Positions 1 through 8,348 of a DNA stretch of 64,000 nucleotides are shown here, piece by piece. The notes under the pieces are model-generated. The model ran no database searches. It was not told where the DNA came from and saw only the letters and a list, made by a program, of their open reading frames with translations. A program made the position numbers and the translations under genes. Origin of the DNA: an uncultured Aliivibrio sp. (GTDB lineage: Bacteria; Pseudomonadota; Gammaproteobacteria; Enterobacterales; Vibrionaceae); NCBI RefSeq assembly GCF_946479765.1, contig NZ_CAMLHO010000001.1, forward strand, positions 1-64,000. Direction: 5' to 3'. How positions within the stretch are numbered: the first letter of the stretch is position 1; every line of letters starts with the position of its first letter.

Positions 1-54
1 TAACGCACGGTTATACGCTGGCCAATTTGTGATTTTATTCTTCGACTTTCCCAT
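1..54 (-). CDS. Transposase of IS5-family element (N-terminus only)
   Basis: Reading the minus strand from an ATG at 54 gives 18 residues, MGKSKNKITNWPAYNRAL, before the window ends. The pattern T-N-W-x-x-Y-N-x-A-L is the typical beginning of IS903/IS5-group DDE transposases. The start lies 79 bp inside the terminal repeat. The DDE catalytic domain is not visible here, so whether the transposase is intact is unknown. Confidence 0.75.
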   Translation of the reverse strand, partial: MGKSKNKITNWPAYNRAL

Positions 55-133
55 CTAATGAACCTTTTAAAATCAGTGATAATGATCTGATCACAAGATT
101 TACTAAAGGTTCCCTGATTTAGTCAACAACGCC
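1..133 (-). mobile_element. Right end of an IS5-family (IS903-like) insertion sequence
   Basis: The minus strand starting at 133 reads GGCGTTGTTGACTAAATCAG, which closely resembles the terminal inverted repeat I recall for IS903-group elements (GGCTTTGTTGAATAAATCAG). A transposase start codon lies about 80 bp further in, as expected for this group. The rest of the element is outside the window, so the left repeat and the target duplication cannot be checked. The insertion has cut the 3' end of the adjacent rffG. Confidence 0.8.
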
Positions 134-1137
134 CCTTGGACCCATACCATATTTTCTAAATACCATACAACAGTCTTACGTAATCCTGTTGTAAATGTTT
201 CTACGGGTTTCCAGCCAAGTTCTCGCTCAATTTTACTTGCATCAATAGCATAACGAACATCATGACCAGGTCTATCTTTAACAAATGTGATTTGCTCTTT
301 GTAATCTTGTTCTTGAGGAACTAATTCATTGAGTAGATCACAAATAGCTTCTACAACTTCTATATTCTGTTTCTCATTATGCCCACCAATATTATAGGTT
401 TCACCTACATCTCCCTCGGTAACGACTTTATAAAGTGCACGAGCATGGTCTTCAACGTATAGCCAATCACGTATCTGCTCACCTTTACCATATATCGGTA
501 GTTGCTTTCCCTCTAATGCATTTAATATAACAAGCGGAATAAGCTTTTCTGGAAAATGGTAAGGACCATAATTGTTAGAGCAGTTAGTAATAATGGTTGG
601 TAACCCGTAAGTGCGTAACCAAGCACGAACAAGATGATCACTTGATGCTTTAGACGCTGAATAGGGACTACTTGGCTCATAAGCGGTAGTTTCAGTGAAT
701 AAATCGGTTGTTCCCTCTAGATCACCATAAACCTCATCTGTCGAGATATGATGGAAACGAAAAGAGCATTTTTTCTGTTCACTCAACCCTAACCAATACT
801 GACGGGCAGATTCAAGTAATGTGTAAGTACCTACTATATTTGTTTCAATAAAAGCTGCAGGACCATCAATTGAACGATCAACATGAGACTCTGCAGCTAA
901 GTGCATAATCACATCTGGTTTATGCTCAGAAAAAACACGGTCTAATTCTGCTCGGTCACAAATATCAACTTTTTCGAAGCTATATCTACTACTTTCTGCA
1001 ATGTCAACCAATGAGTTTAAATTCCCTGCATAAGTAAGCTTGTCAACATTAACAACAGAGTCATTTGTATTGTTTATTATATGTCTTATTACTGCAGAAC
1101 CGATAAATCCGGCACCGCCAGTTACTAGTATTTTCAT
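103..1137 (-). CDS. rffG: dTDP-glucose 4,6-dehydratase, C-terminus replaced by IS sequence
   Basis: NAD-dependent extended short-chain dehydrogenase that converts dTDP-glucose to dTDP-4-keto-6-deoxyglucose for deoxysugars of O-antigen or enterobacterial-type glycans. The glycine-rich nucleotide motif GGAGFIG is at residues 7-13, the family signature STDEVYG at 132-138, and the catalytic YxxxK at Tyr159-Lys163. It is the last gene of the minus-strand nonulosonate operon, 12 bp after the CMP-sugar synthetase gene. The last ten residues or so ([10 protein letters not shown]) are encoded inside the IS terminal repeat (103-133), so the native tail of roughly 10-20 residues is lost. The catalytic core is complete, so activity may survive. 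No rmlA-type partner is visible in the window. Confidence 0.9.
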   Translation of the reverse strand: MKILVTGGAGFIGSAVIRHIINNTNDSVVNVDKLTYAGNLNSLVDIAESSRYSFEKVDICDRAELDRVFSEHKPDVIMHLAAESHVDRSIDGPAAFIETNIVGTYTLLESARQYWLGLSEQKKCSFRFHHISTDEVYGDLEGTTDLFTETTAYEPSSPYSASKASSDHLVRAWLRTYGLPTIITNCSNNYGPYHFPEKLIPLVILNALEGKQLPIYGKGEQIRDWLYVEDHARALYKVVTEGDVGETYNIGGHNEKQNIEVVEAICDLLNELVPQEQDYKEQITFVKDRPGHDVRYAIDASKIERELGWKPVETFTTGLRKTVVWYLENMVWVQGALLTKSGNL

Positions 1138-1149
1138 TTTAAGTTCTTT

Positions 1150-1845
1150 TTAATTAATAGCCAGCTCAGAAATAATTGCTTCCGCCATTCTAAAATCATA
1201 AATATCATCAATATCCACAGCTCGTACTTTAGGTACTTCAATGCTAATTACTTTCCCTGTGAACAATCCATAGTTATTTAATACAAAACCTGGCGTTGTT
1301 GCATAAACAACAGTTGTGATATCAAATACTTCAGGGGCATCTTGACGACGAGTGACATCTGATTTTGGTTTATTTACTAATTCAACAAAACCATCTTGTG
1401 TCTCTTTTACCATATTAAAGAAAGGGCTACGGCTTGCTGGTGTCACTGAAATACAAATATCGGCATCTACTTTGCTACGCTTTTCTATTGCAGCTTCTAC
1501 ATCTTCAACAGCACGTAAAGGGCTTGTCGCTGGCAAACTCACAAAACCATCAAATTTGCCGTAATGCTCTTCAGCCCATTCAATGGCATGACGCCAAGAG
1601 AGCCATTCAGGGCTTGTATCTGTAGCGAGTTCAGCAGGTCTTTCAATTAAAATAGCGCCTGATTCAACCGCAACTTTTGCTATATCACTGTCATCCGTTG
1701 AGACAAATACTTTATCAATTGACGGAGAAGCAATCGCTGTATCAACAGAATATTGTAATAACGGCTTGCCTGCTAGCGGCTTAATATTTTTACCTGGTAG
1801 GCCTTTTGAGCCTCCACGAGCAAAAATGAATGCAAAATTTTTCAT
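1150..1845 (-). CDS. CMP-nonulosonate cytidylyltransferase (NeuA/LegF/PtmB type)
   Basis: Activates a nine-carbon sialic-acid-like sugar with CTP to give the CMP-sugar used by glycosyltransferases. The N-terminal nucleotide-binding signature ARGGSKGLPGKN is at residues 9-20, and the 231-residue length fits the bacterial CMP-sugar synthetase family. It lies 15 bp after the Gfo/Idh oxidoreductase gene in the operon and gives the pathway its final activation step. Neighbours of the LegB/LegC/PtmE/PtmF type favour CMP-legionaminic acid (or an isomer) over CMP-Neu5Ac. The exact sugar cannot be read from the sequence. Confidence 0.85.
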   Translation of the reverse strand: MKNFAFIFARGGSKGLPGKNIKPLAGKPLLQYSVDTAIASPSIDKVFVSTDDSDIAKVAVESGAILIERPAELATDTSPEWLSWRHAIEWAEEHYGKFDGFVSLPATSPLRAVEDVEAAIEKRSKVDADICISVTPASRSPFFNMVKETQDGFVELVNKPKSDVTRRQDAPEVFDITTVVYATTPGFVLNNYGLFTGKVISIEVPKVRAVDIDDIYDFRMAEAIISELAIN

Positions 1846-1860
1846 TTAATTTCTCTATTA

Positions 1861-2841
1861 TTAACAAGCTTTCTGTTTTATTTGACTAATGAAATCGACG
1901 GTTAATGAAGCTTCATTCACTGCAATACAATTATGAGGTTGTTGCTGAATCATTTGAATGAAATCAGTCACCATTGCCAGATACATTTGGTTTTTATCCC
2001 ACTCGGGTTCACTATAAAGAACCTTTGTTTCTGCTGCTGTTATAAGCGTTAATTGATTCTTAATAAGATCCCAATCAATACGTCCTTCACTACCAACAAA
2101 GCTGCATTGGCGATGCGCTTTACGCTGTAGAAAATCAAGATGAATGCTTGTTACGGCACCTGACTCTGTTAACGTTAAAATATCAGCCATATCTTCGACT
2201 TGAAGATCTAATTCATCAGATGAGCGTAAAATAGCATGCTGGAGATCTAATGGACCTAACAACCATTGGGCGTAATCAAGCTCATGACTAAGCTCAAATA
2301 AAGCACCACCACCAAGCTTTTCATTTGCAGAAACACACTCTCGATAGTCTTTGCTTGGACGCCAATCAGGAAGGTATTGCCCTATCTCGATATGCGCATT
2401 ATATAAGGTACCGATAGCTTTATTATCTAATAATATTTTCAGCTTCTGAGCCGAAGGAAGATAACGTAAACAATAACCGACAGCCACAGGTGTTCCATAT
2501 TCATCTATCGCTTTTTTAATTGCATTAGCATCTTCACGAGTAGTCGTTACTGGCTTTTCAATTAAGGTCGGAATTCCTGCTTTAATCAAGGGTATTGAAT
2601 GCTGAGCATGAAAAGGGGCTGGTGATGCAACAATAACTAACTCAACATTAGCTTCAATTAAAGCCTCAATGCTAGTTACAATACCATCGCTATCACTAAT
2701 TTCTTCTCTCGGTATACGTCCACTTGCCGACATAACCAATAATTCAACATTCGGAAATAGGCTCTTCAAATTACGACGGTGGCGAGTCGCTATATTCCCT
2801 AATCCAATAACGGCAACTTTACTCATGATGGTGTGATGCAT
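1861..2841 (-). CDS. Gfo/Idh/MocA-family oxidoreductase (PtmF-like)
   Basis: NAD(P)-dependent sugar oxidoreductase. The Rossmann motif GLGNIATRH is at residues 13-21 and an EKP motif, usual for the nicotinamide/substrate site, lies near residue 95. The start could be Met6 (position 2826, MSKVAVIG), which fits the family better. Neither start has a clear ribosome site. In Campylobacter the related PtmF sits beside PtmE and the CMP-legionaminate synthetase, the same arrangement as here. Its substrate in this pathway is not established from sequence. Confidence 0.8.
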   Translation of the reverse strand: MHHTIMSKVAVIGLGNIATRHRRNLKSLFPNVELLVMSASGRIPREEISDSDGIVTSIEALIEANVELVIVASPAPFHAQHSIPLIKAGIPTLIEKPVTTTREDANAIKKAIDEYGTPVAVGYCLRYLPSAQKLKILLDNKAIGTLYNAHIEIGQYLPDWRPSKDYRECVSANEKLGGGALFELSHELDYAQWLLGPLDLQHAILRSSDELDLQVEDMADILTLTESGAVTSIHLDFLQRKAHRQCSFVGSEGRIDWDLIKNQLTLITAAETKVLYSEPEWDKNQMYLAMVTDFIQMIQQQPHNCIAVNEASLTVDFISQIKQKAC

Positions 2842-2846
2842 AATAA

Positions 2847-3905
2847 TTAATCCAGTCCCAAAGTATGAATATCCGCTTGTGCACGATTAAAATCATCCAT
2901 ACGTCCGATATCTAGCCAATATTCATGAATAGCGAACATAAGAATGTTATCGCGCTCATTCATATGCTGTTCTAGCAATGTTGGCATATCAATATGGTAA
3001 TTTTCAGGAACCGACTGGATCACACGTGGCGACACGACATAAATACCAGCATTAACAAAGAAACGTTGAATTGGCTTCTCTACCATACTGGTGATTTTAT
3101 TTCCTTCACCATTGATCACCCCATAAGGTATTTGATAATCATACTCACGAACACACATGGTTGCATCCGCTTGGTTTTCTGTATGGAAATCCAATAGACG
3201 TTCAAAATCGACCTTGGTAAGTACATCGCCATTCATCATTATTAACGGTAAATCTTGTGGTAAGTCATCAGGAAGTAAACCAAGCGCCCCACCAGTACCT
3301 AATGGTGAATCTTCATGAACATAGCTGATCTTTACGCCTAAATCAGATCCATCACCAAAATGGTTCTGAATTTGTTCAGGCATGTAGTGTGTAGATATAT
3401 AGAAATTCACGAAACCGGCTTTAATAAAGCTACGAATCACCGTTTCTAAAATTGGCTTATTACCAATTTTAAGCATCGGTTTAGGGCAAGTATCTGTTAG
3501 AGGGCGCAAACGTGTACCAAAACCACCAGCCATAATGAAAACAGGATTATGGTAGGTTTTTTCTTCAAATAAGTTATGTAATGTTTCTAAGCCTACAACC
3601 TTATTGTCTTCCATTAATGGTATTGCAAGAATGCCTTTGCTCTCCATTAATTTGACCAATTGCTCTTTTGCTGTGCTTGCAGGGGCAGTAATAGGTGAAC
3701 AACTCATGATATCTACAACAGAAGTATCTAAAGGTAAGTTATTTAAGATACCTCTACGAATATCACCATCAGTTACCACACCTAATAGTTGCTGTTCATC
3801 ATTAACAACTAACGCAATTCGTAATGCTTCGCTATCAATGACTCTAAGAGCATCAACAACGGTAGATTCTGGTTGTAATAATATTTTTTTCCAAGAATAA
3901 CTCAT
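2847..3905 (-). CDS. CBS-domain sugar-1-phosphate nucleotidyltransferase (PtmE-like)
   Basis: Two-part protein. Residues 1 to about 115 form a tandem CBS pair (VTDGDIRRG at about 54-62). From about residue 122 there is a nucleotidyltransferase domain with the signature GGFGTRLRPL at 127-136 followed by PKPML. Campylobacter PtmE has this architecture and is a glucosamine-1-phosphate guanylyltransferase that starts the GDP-linked route to legionaminic acid. By analogy this gene suggests GDP-linked rather than UDP-linked precursors, which is inference. The CBS part may sense an adenine nucleotide. It lies between the NeuD-like and PtmF-like genes. Confidence 0.85.
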   Translation of the reverse strand: MSYSWKKILLQPESTVVDALRVIDSEALRIALVVNDEQQLLGVVTDGDIRRGILNNLPLDTSVVDIMSCSPITAPASTAKEQLVKLMESKGILAIPLMEDNKVVGLETLHNLFEEKTYHNPVFIMAGGFGTRLRPLTDTCPKPMLKIGNKPILETVIRSFIKAGFVNFYISTHYMPEQIQNHFGDGSDLGVKISYVHEDSPLGTGGALGLLPDDLPQDLPLIMMNGDVLTKVDFERLLDFHTENQADATMCVREYDYQIPYGVINGEGNKITSMVEKPIQRFFVNAGIYVVSPRVIQSVPENYHIDMPTLLEQHMNERDNILMFAIHEYWLDIGRMDDFNRAQADIHTLGLD

Positions 3906-3920
3906 GACTTACCTTATTAC

Positions 3921-4568
3921 TTATTTCAATACCGAACGGCTTGGATAGCAGATTTGTTCAGAAGATATATTTTTAGTCACTATAGCACCCGCACCTACAA
4001 TCGAACCTTGCTCAAGCGTAATGTTTTGAATCACAGTCGCGTTTGCTCCAATATAAACATTATTATGAGTCGTCACTTGACCACATAATATTGCTTTAGG
4101 AGCAATATGGTTATACTGACCAATCATGCAGTCATGCTCAATAATTACACCACTATTAATAATAGTGTGGGCACCAATCACTGCCCCCGCTTGAATGATA
4201 GCCCCTGAAAAAATTTGAGCACCTTGCTCTATCTCAGCAAATGAGGATACTTGAGCGCTATCAGAAATCACGGTTTCAAATGAATATCCAAGAGATATAA
4301 AATACTCATTCAGTTTGCGTTTTAGTCCTGACTTAGGGAGCATACCTACGCCATTCACTAAATGTACAGAGTCTGGTGAAAAACCAAGTACATCGTCATC
4401 ATTTTTAAGATGTGTTAGGCCAGAAAAAACACGACGCTGACTAATATCCTCGGGGCTAACAATAGCAAGAATTTTACGCTGTTGTGAGCGAAGGATATCG
4501 ACTAAGACACTTGCGTGCCCTCCTCCGCCAATAATAACAAGAGGCTTTACCTCAGGATTACTCAACAA
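3921..4568 (-). CDS. NeuD/PglD-type sugar O- or N-acetyltransferase
   Basis: Acyltransferase of the PglD/NeuD family. A small Rossmann-like N-terminal domain carries GGGGHAS (residues 14-20), and from about residue 100 there is a left-handed beta-helix of hexapeptide repeats with the conserved histidine region IIEHDCMIG and a VGAGAIV end. The length of 215 residues is typical. Its first codons overlap the end of the NeuB-type gene by 11 bp, implying translational coupling. In a legionaminate pathway it may supply the LegH step (N-acetylation of the 4-amino sugar), since no other LegH candidate is present. O-acetylation of the finished sugar is the alternative. Confidence 0.85.
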   Translation of the reverse strand: MLSNPEVKPLVIIGGGGHASVLVDILRSQQRKILAIVSPEDISQRRVFSGLTHLKNDDDVLGFSPDSVHLVNGVGMLPKSGLKRKLNEYFISLGYSFETVISDSAQVSSFAEIEQGAQIFSGAIIQAGAVIGAHTIINSGVIIEHDCMIGQYNHIAPKAILCGQVTTHNNVYIGANATVIQNITLEQGSIVGAGAIVTKNISSEQICYPSRSVLK

Positions 4569-5631
4569 TTAAATCACCAACTTGATAACTCTTACTTGCA
4601 GATTTATTTAATAGCCCCCAGTAACGATAAGGAGACATGCCTGACCCTGGACGTTTAATTGTGAGGTTATCTTCTGTAATAAGCTCACCTTGTTGAATAG
4701 CTTTCGCTGCCACTAAACTTTTACGTACAACGGCTTTGTTTTTTACTTCTGATACGGTTGGGCTTTTCACCCCAACACCTAAAGCCACTTCAACTTGGCG
4801 TATTGCGTTTACCATCGCCGTTAATTCTTGAGGCTCTAAAGAGGCTTTATGATCAGGGCCTTCCATGTTTTGATCTAACGTAAAATGCTTTTCAATTAAG
4901 ACTGCACCACGAGCAACAGCAGCAATTGGAATGGTGATCCCTGCACTGTGATCTGAATATCCAGCAGGTAACTCAAATGCACGACCTAAAGTATCCATTG
5001 CTTTGAGATTAATTTCAGCCATTGGGGCTGGGTATTCTGTTGTGCAATGTAAGATCGTTACTTTCTGTTTTAGTGCTTTTTGACCTTGCTCTGAAGCATA
5101 AGCTTGCTGAAAAGCTAACTCACTTGGCTCTGCTGCTTTATCTGCTATATAACCAAAGGCGATAACACCTAATACCGCTTCAATTTCTGACAAGGTTGCC
5201 ATACCAGTCGATACAATCAAATCACACCCGGTACGAGCGTGTTCTAAAACCAATGGCGCATTGGTAATTTCACCCGATGGAATTTTTAAACGCGTTAAGC
5301 CTAAATCATTCACTAAAAAATCTAAACTTTCAGAATCGAACGCGGTTGAAAGAAATTCAATACCTAACGATTCACAATGCTTAACTAGCTGATGGTGAAC
5401 ATCATACGAAAGCTCTAATCGACTTAACATCGCTAATTGTGATTCTTGCTTTTGAGTATTAGTTACTTGGTATTCTGCTTGAACTGCATCTTCCGTTACT
5501 AAATTCTTCGCTTTAAATGTTTGAAATTTAACAATGTCTGCGCCAGCATGATATGCCGCATCTACAAGTTGAAAGGCAAGGGTTTCATCACCGTTATGGT
5601 TAACGCCAGCTTCTGCAATAATTAGTGTCAT
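4558..5631 (-). CDS. Nonulosonate synthase (NeuB/LegI family)
   Basis: Condenses phosphoenolpyruvate with a six-carbon amino sugar to form a nine-carbon 2-keto acid. The TIM-barrel start EAGVNHNGD is at residues 7-15. The C-terminal antifreeze-like SAF domain contains ITEDNLTIKRPG. The length of 357 residues matches NeuB/LegI/PseI. It overlaps the PIG-L gene upstream (4 bp) and the acetyltransferase gene downstream (11 bp). Company with LegB- and LegC-type genes suggests a legionaminate-type product; Neu5Ac and pseudaminate synthases are the close alternatives. Confidence 0.9.
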   Translation of the reverse strand: MTLIIAEAGVNHNGDETLAFQLVDAAYHAGADIVKFQTFKAKNLVTEDAVQAEYQVTNTQKQESQLAMLSRLELSYDVHHQLVKHCESLGIEFLSTAFDSESLDFLVNDLGLTRLKIPSGEITNAPLVLEHARTGCDLIVSTGMATLSEIEAVLGVIAFGYIADKAAEPSELAFQQAYASEQGQKALKQKVTILHCTTEYPAPMAEINLKAMDTLGRAFELPAGYSDHSAGITIPIAAVARGAVLIEKHFTLDQNMEGPDHKASLEPQELTAMVNAIRQVEVALGVGVKSPTVSEVKNKAVVRKSLVAAKAIQQGELITEDNLTIKRPGSGMSPYRYWGLLNKSASKSYQVGDLIVE

Positions 5632-6296
5632 AAAATTTCCTTAATTAACATAAATGCTTCCGCTGCTTCTGCATTACATTGAGAACCACGAACATAAGCA
5701 AGAGATTCTAAAGCTTTACGTGAACGAGGAAATGGAAACTTATGCACTTCTGATTCAAATATTTCTAAAATATCTAATTTTTTAGTTAAAAAACCATCAA
5801 TATCAACATATACATTTGGTCTGAAACCACCATCTTCAGGCTTCATTCCAAAATCCGTTTCAGAGATAGTTTCATAAGCACAAACTCGTTTAACAAACGG
5901 ATAGCGAAAAGATTTAGTTGCCGACATAACGGCATCAAATACGATTTCATGATCACTATGTGCATCATTACGGTAAACCGAAAATACTTGCTCGGGTTTA
6001 ACATCAGAAACGATCTTAGATATTGGACCAATTATATCCCCCATGGGTAACGTTTCTAAACGAGCAGGAGGGAGCATCAATTGGTGAACCCCTGTAAATC
6101 CATATGCTTTTGCAACGTCCTTAATTTCACAATCTCTTTTTTCAATTTGAGATGGGGAAAAACCAGATTGAATACTCATTCCTGTAACAAGAAGCCAATG
6201 CACTTCATAGCCCAAGCTAATAAACTTAAGTATTGTTCCACCACACCCTAGCGTTTCATCATCAGCATGAGGAGCTACAACAAGTACTTTTTTCAT
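5628..6296 (-). CDS. PIG-L/LmbE-family deacetylase
   Basis: Zinc-dependent N-deacetylase of the PIG-L family. The metal motif PHADDE (normally PHPDDE) is at residues 9-14 and a second histidine pair lies in AHSDHEIV at about 118. The 222-residue length is usual. It overlaps the formyltransferase gene by 4 bp. PIG-L enzymes remove acetyl groups from amino sugars. Next to a formyltransferase, this suggests an acetyl group is removed so that another acyl group can be added to the nonulosonate or its precursor (inference). Confidence 0.88.
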   Translation of the reverse strand: MKKVLVVAPHADDETLGCGGTILKFISLGYEVHWLLVTGMSIQSGFSPSQIEKRDCEIKDVAKAYGFTGVHQLMLPPARLETLPMGDIIGPISKIVSDVKPEQVFSVYRNDAHSDHEIVFDAVMSATKSFRYPFVKRVCAYETISETDFGMKPEDGGFRPNVYVDIDGFLTKKLDILEIFESEVHKFPFPRSRKALESLAYVRGSQCNAEAAEAFMLIKEIL

Positions 6297-7180
6297 AGGA
6301 ATTGTCCAATCTCAATTTTTTCCGTATCAAACCCTTGAAGCCAAATCGCACTTTTATTGTGAGTTTTTACTAAGATCCCATCATCACTCTTATCCAACAC
6401 TTTTCCCGGTTCAATATTCTGAGGAAACTCCGTCAAAACAAGAGTGCTTTTAGGTACCAAAATATATTCATCTACTAATAAAAACTCAGCACAAGGGTAA
6501 GGGGGTGCTAATGCTCTAACTAAATCATGAATTCCCTCAGCAGTCATACGAAAATCTATATTACCGTCTTTTCGGCTTCTTTTTCGCCAATATGTCGCTT
6601 TCATATGATCTTGCTCTTTAAAAACAGCAGATCCTCGCATTAAATCTAAGGAGATTTTTTTAATTTGCACCTCAGCAACATTTAATATTTTTGCATAAAG
6701 AGATTTAGCGTTATCACTAGAATCAATCGTAATATTTACTTGGCTAAGTATCGGGCCTGAATCGGCCCCAGTATCCATTTTAAAAAATGTTGATGCCGTT
6801 TCTTCTAACCCTAAAGCTAGAGCCCAAATAATAGGATGACGTCCGCGATTCTGGGGCAATTTAGCTGGATGAAAACCAATTACTCCCATTCTTGGTAAAG
6901 ACAATAAATCTTCATTTAATAGATAACTCCAACCAACGCAATAAACCACATCTAAATCATACTTCTGTAAAAACTCTATTGATAAATACCGCTCTTTAGG
7001 GTTTTCAAAATGATAAGGGATCTGATTTACTTTACATATTTTACTTAAATCACAAAAATCAGCATTAACTGCTGACTGCTCGCGAGTAACAACAGCTGCA
7101 ACATCCAAACCGTCAATGCTTAAAAGTGTTTTTAAAGCCATTTCACTCGAATCTACACAACCAATTAGCCCAACTTTCAT
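6293..7180 (-). CDS. Sugar N-formyltransferase-like protein (methionyl-tRNA formyltransferase fold)
   Basis: Formyl-transferase domain protein. The core motif GFHPAKLPQNRG is followed by ADSGPIL, aligning with the catalytic loops of Fmt and ArnA. With the start at 7180 (Met8 of the longest frame) an AGG lies six bases upstream and the NeuC stop is 7 bp away; the longest frame begins at 7201. Numbered from 7180, the catalytic His is 104 and the Asp 140. The Asn that usually precedes the His by two residues is Gly102. The C-terminal half is ill-defined, with a tail like Fmt_C. It probably uses N10-formyl-tetrahydrofolate on a sugar amine rather than tRNA, because it sits inside a sugar operon. 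Confidence 0.82.
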   Translation of the reverse strand: MKVGLIGCVDSSEMALKTLLSIDGLDVAAVVTREQSAVNADFCDLSKICKVNQIPYHFENPKERYLSIEFLQKYDLDVVYCVGWSYLLNEDLLSLPRMGVIGFHPAKLPQNRGRHPIIWALALGLEETASTFFKMDTGADSGPILSQVNITIDSSDNAKSLYAKILNVAEVQIKKISLDLMRGSAVFKEQDHMKATYWRKRSRKDGNIDFRMTAEGIHDLVRALAPPYPCAEFLLVDEYILVPKSTLVLTEFPQNIEPGKVLDKSDDGILVKTHNKSAIWLQGFDTEKIEIGQFL

Positions 7181-7187
7181 ACCATAC

Positions 7188-8348
7188 CTACTTGATATCA
7201 TAGAATTTTTTATATATTAAATTTTCTAATTCGACATTAAGAATAACATCTAATATACGATCAGATGCCTCCCCAGAACCATATGGATTATTAGTTAGAT
7301 CACATTGCTGCTTAAACTCTGCTGATAATGCTAATTGGATTGAAGATAAAATAGAATTCTCGTCTCCTTTGCAGTGAATCACCGTATCACCAGCAATACG
7401 CCCTTTTTGCCGATTCCCTATATTAACCGTCGGAACCTTAAATGTAGGCACTTCAATTAAACCACTAGAAGAATTACCAATAACTAAGTCACAATATTGA
7501 AGAGCACTTAAATAACGTAATTGCCCCAATGATTGAACAAGTAACACCCTATCAGGAAATTCTTTCTTAAACTCATCGAGCAGCTCAATTAATACACGTC
7601 CATGAGTATCTGCATTAGGATATGTAATAATAAATTTATGTTTAGGGTAATCTCGTAACGAGCTTAAAAGGTTTTTTAATGCTGTTACCGCTCCATCTTT
7701 ACTTAAGGTCACTGGGTGATATGTCACAACCATATAAGGTGACGAGACAATATCAAAATCAATTGAATCCGAAAGAGCATTAAGTGAAAGTAAATTTAAC
7801 CTTTTTATACTATCGATACCTGGTGCACCAACGTTATAAACTTTATCCGGTTGCTCTCCGAGTTGAATAACCCGCTGACGATATTCCTCTGTCGCGGTAA
7901 AGTGTAAATGTGACATTTTAGTTATAGAATGCCTAACCGCTTCATCGATCAACCCCTCAGTAGTTTCCCCTCCGTGAATGTGAGCAATAGGTATTTGAGC
8001 AACCATCGCAGCTTGGCAAATAGCCATTGATTCAAATCGATCGCCTAAAACAACCAATAAATCAGGTTTTGTTCTTTCAAATGCATCAGCTGCACTAATT
8101 AAAGCTAAGCCCATCGATTTTGTTATACCAACCGCTGTATCTGATGATAATAAAAATTCTAATCTTTCTGCTATAGGAAAACCATCATTTTCAATTTGCT
8201 GTACTGTTTTACCAAACTCAGGTGATAAATGCATGCCACCGACATAAAGTTGAAGCTCAACTTGCTCTGACTCTGCGATCCCTTTAATAATCCAATACAA
8301 CAGTCCATATTCAGCTCTAGTTCCAGTAAAAATGGCTATTTTTCTCAT
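7188..8348 (-). CDS. UDP/GDP-sugar hydrolysing 2-epimerase (NeuC/LegG type)
   Basis: Hydrolyses the nucleotide and inverts C2 of an N-acetylated aminosugar, giving the free mannosamine-type substrate of the NeuB synthase. The GT-B epimerase start GTRAEYGLLYW is near residue 9. HIHGGETTEGLIDEAVRHS in the middle and GNSSSGLIEVP near residue 290 are hallmarks of the WecB/NeuC family. Its ATG overlaps the LegC stop (ATGA). The 386-residue length is normal. In legionaminate synthesis the substrate would be the 2,4-diacetamido-6-deoxyhexose nucleotide. Confidence 0.88.
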   Translation of the reverse strand: MRKIAIFTGTRAEYGLLYWIIKGIAESEQVELQLYVGGMHLSPEFGKTVQQIENDGFPIAERLEFLLSSDTAVGITKSMGLALISAADAFERTKPDLLVVLGDRFESMAICQAAMVAQIPIAHIHGGETTEGLIDEAVRHSITKMSHLHFTATEEYRQRVIQLGEQPDKVYNVGAPGIDSIKRLNLLSLNALSDSIDFDIVSSPYMVVTYHPVTLSKDGAVTALKNLLSSLRDYPKHKFIITYPNADTHGRVLIELLDEFKKEFPDRVLLVQSLGQLRYLSALQYCDLVIGNSSSGLIEVPTFKVPTVNIGNRQKGRIAGDTVIHCKGDENSILSSIQLALSAEFKQQCDLTNNPYGSGEASDRILDVILNVELENLIYKKFYDIK

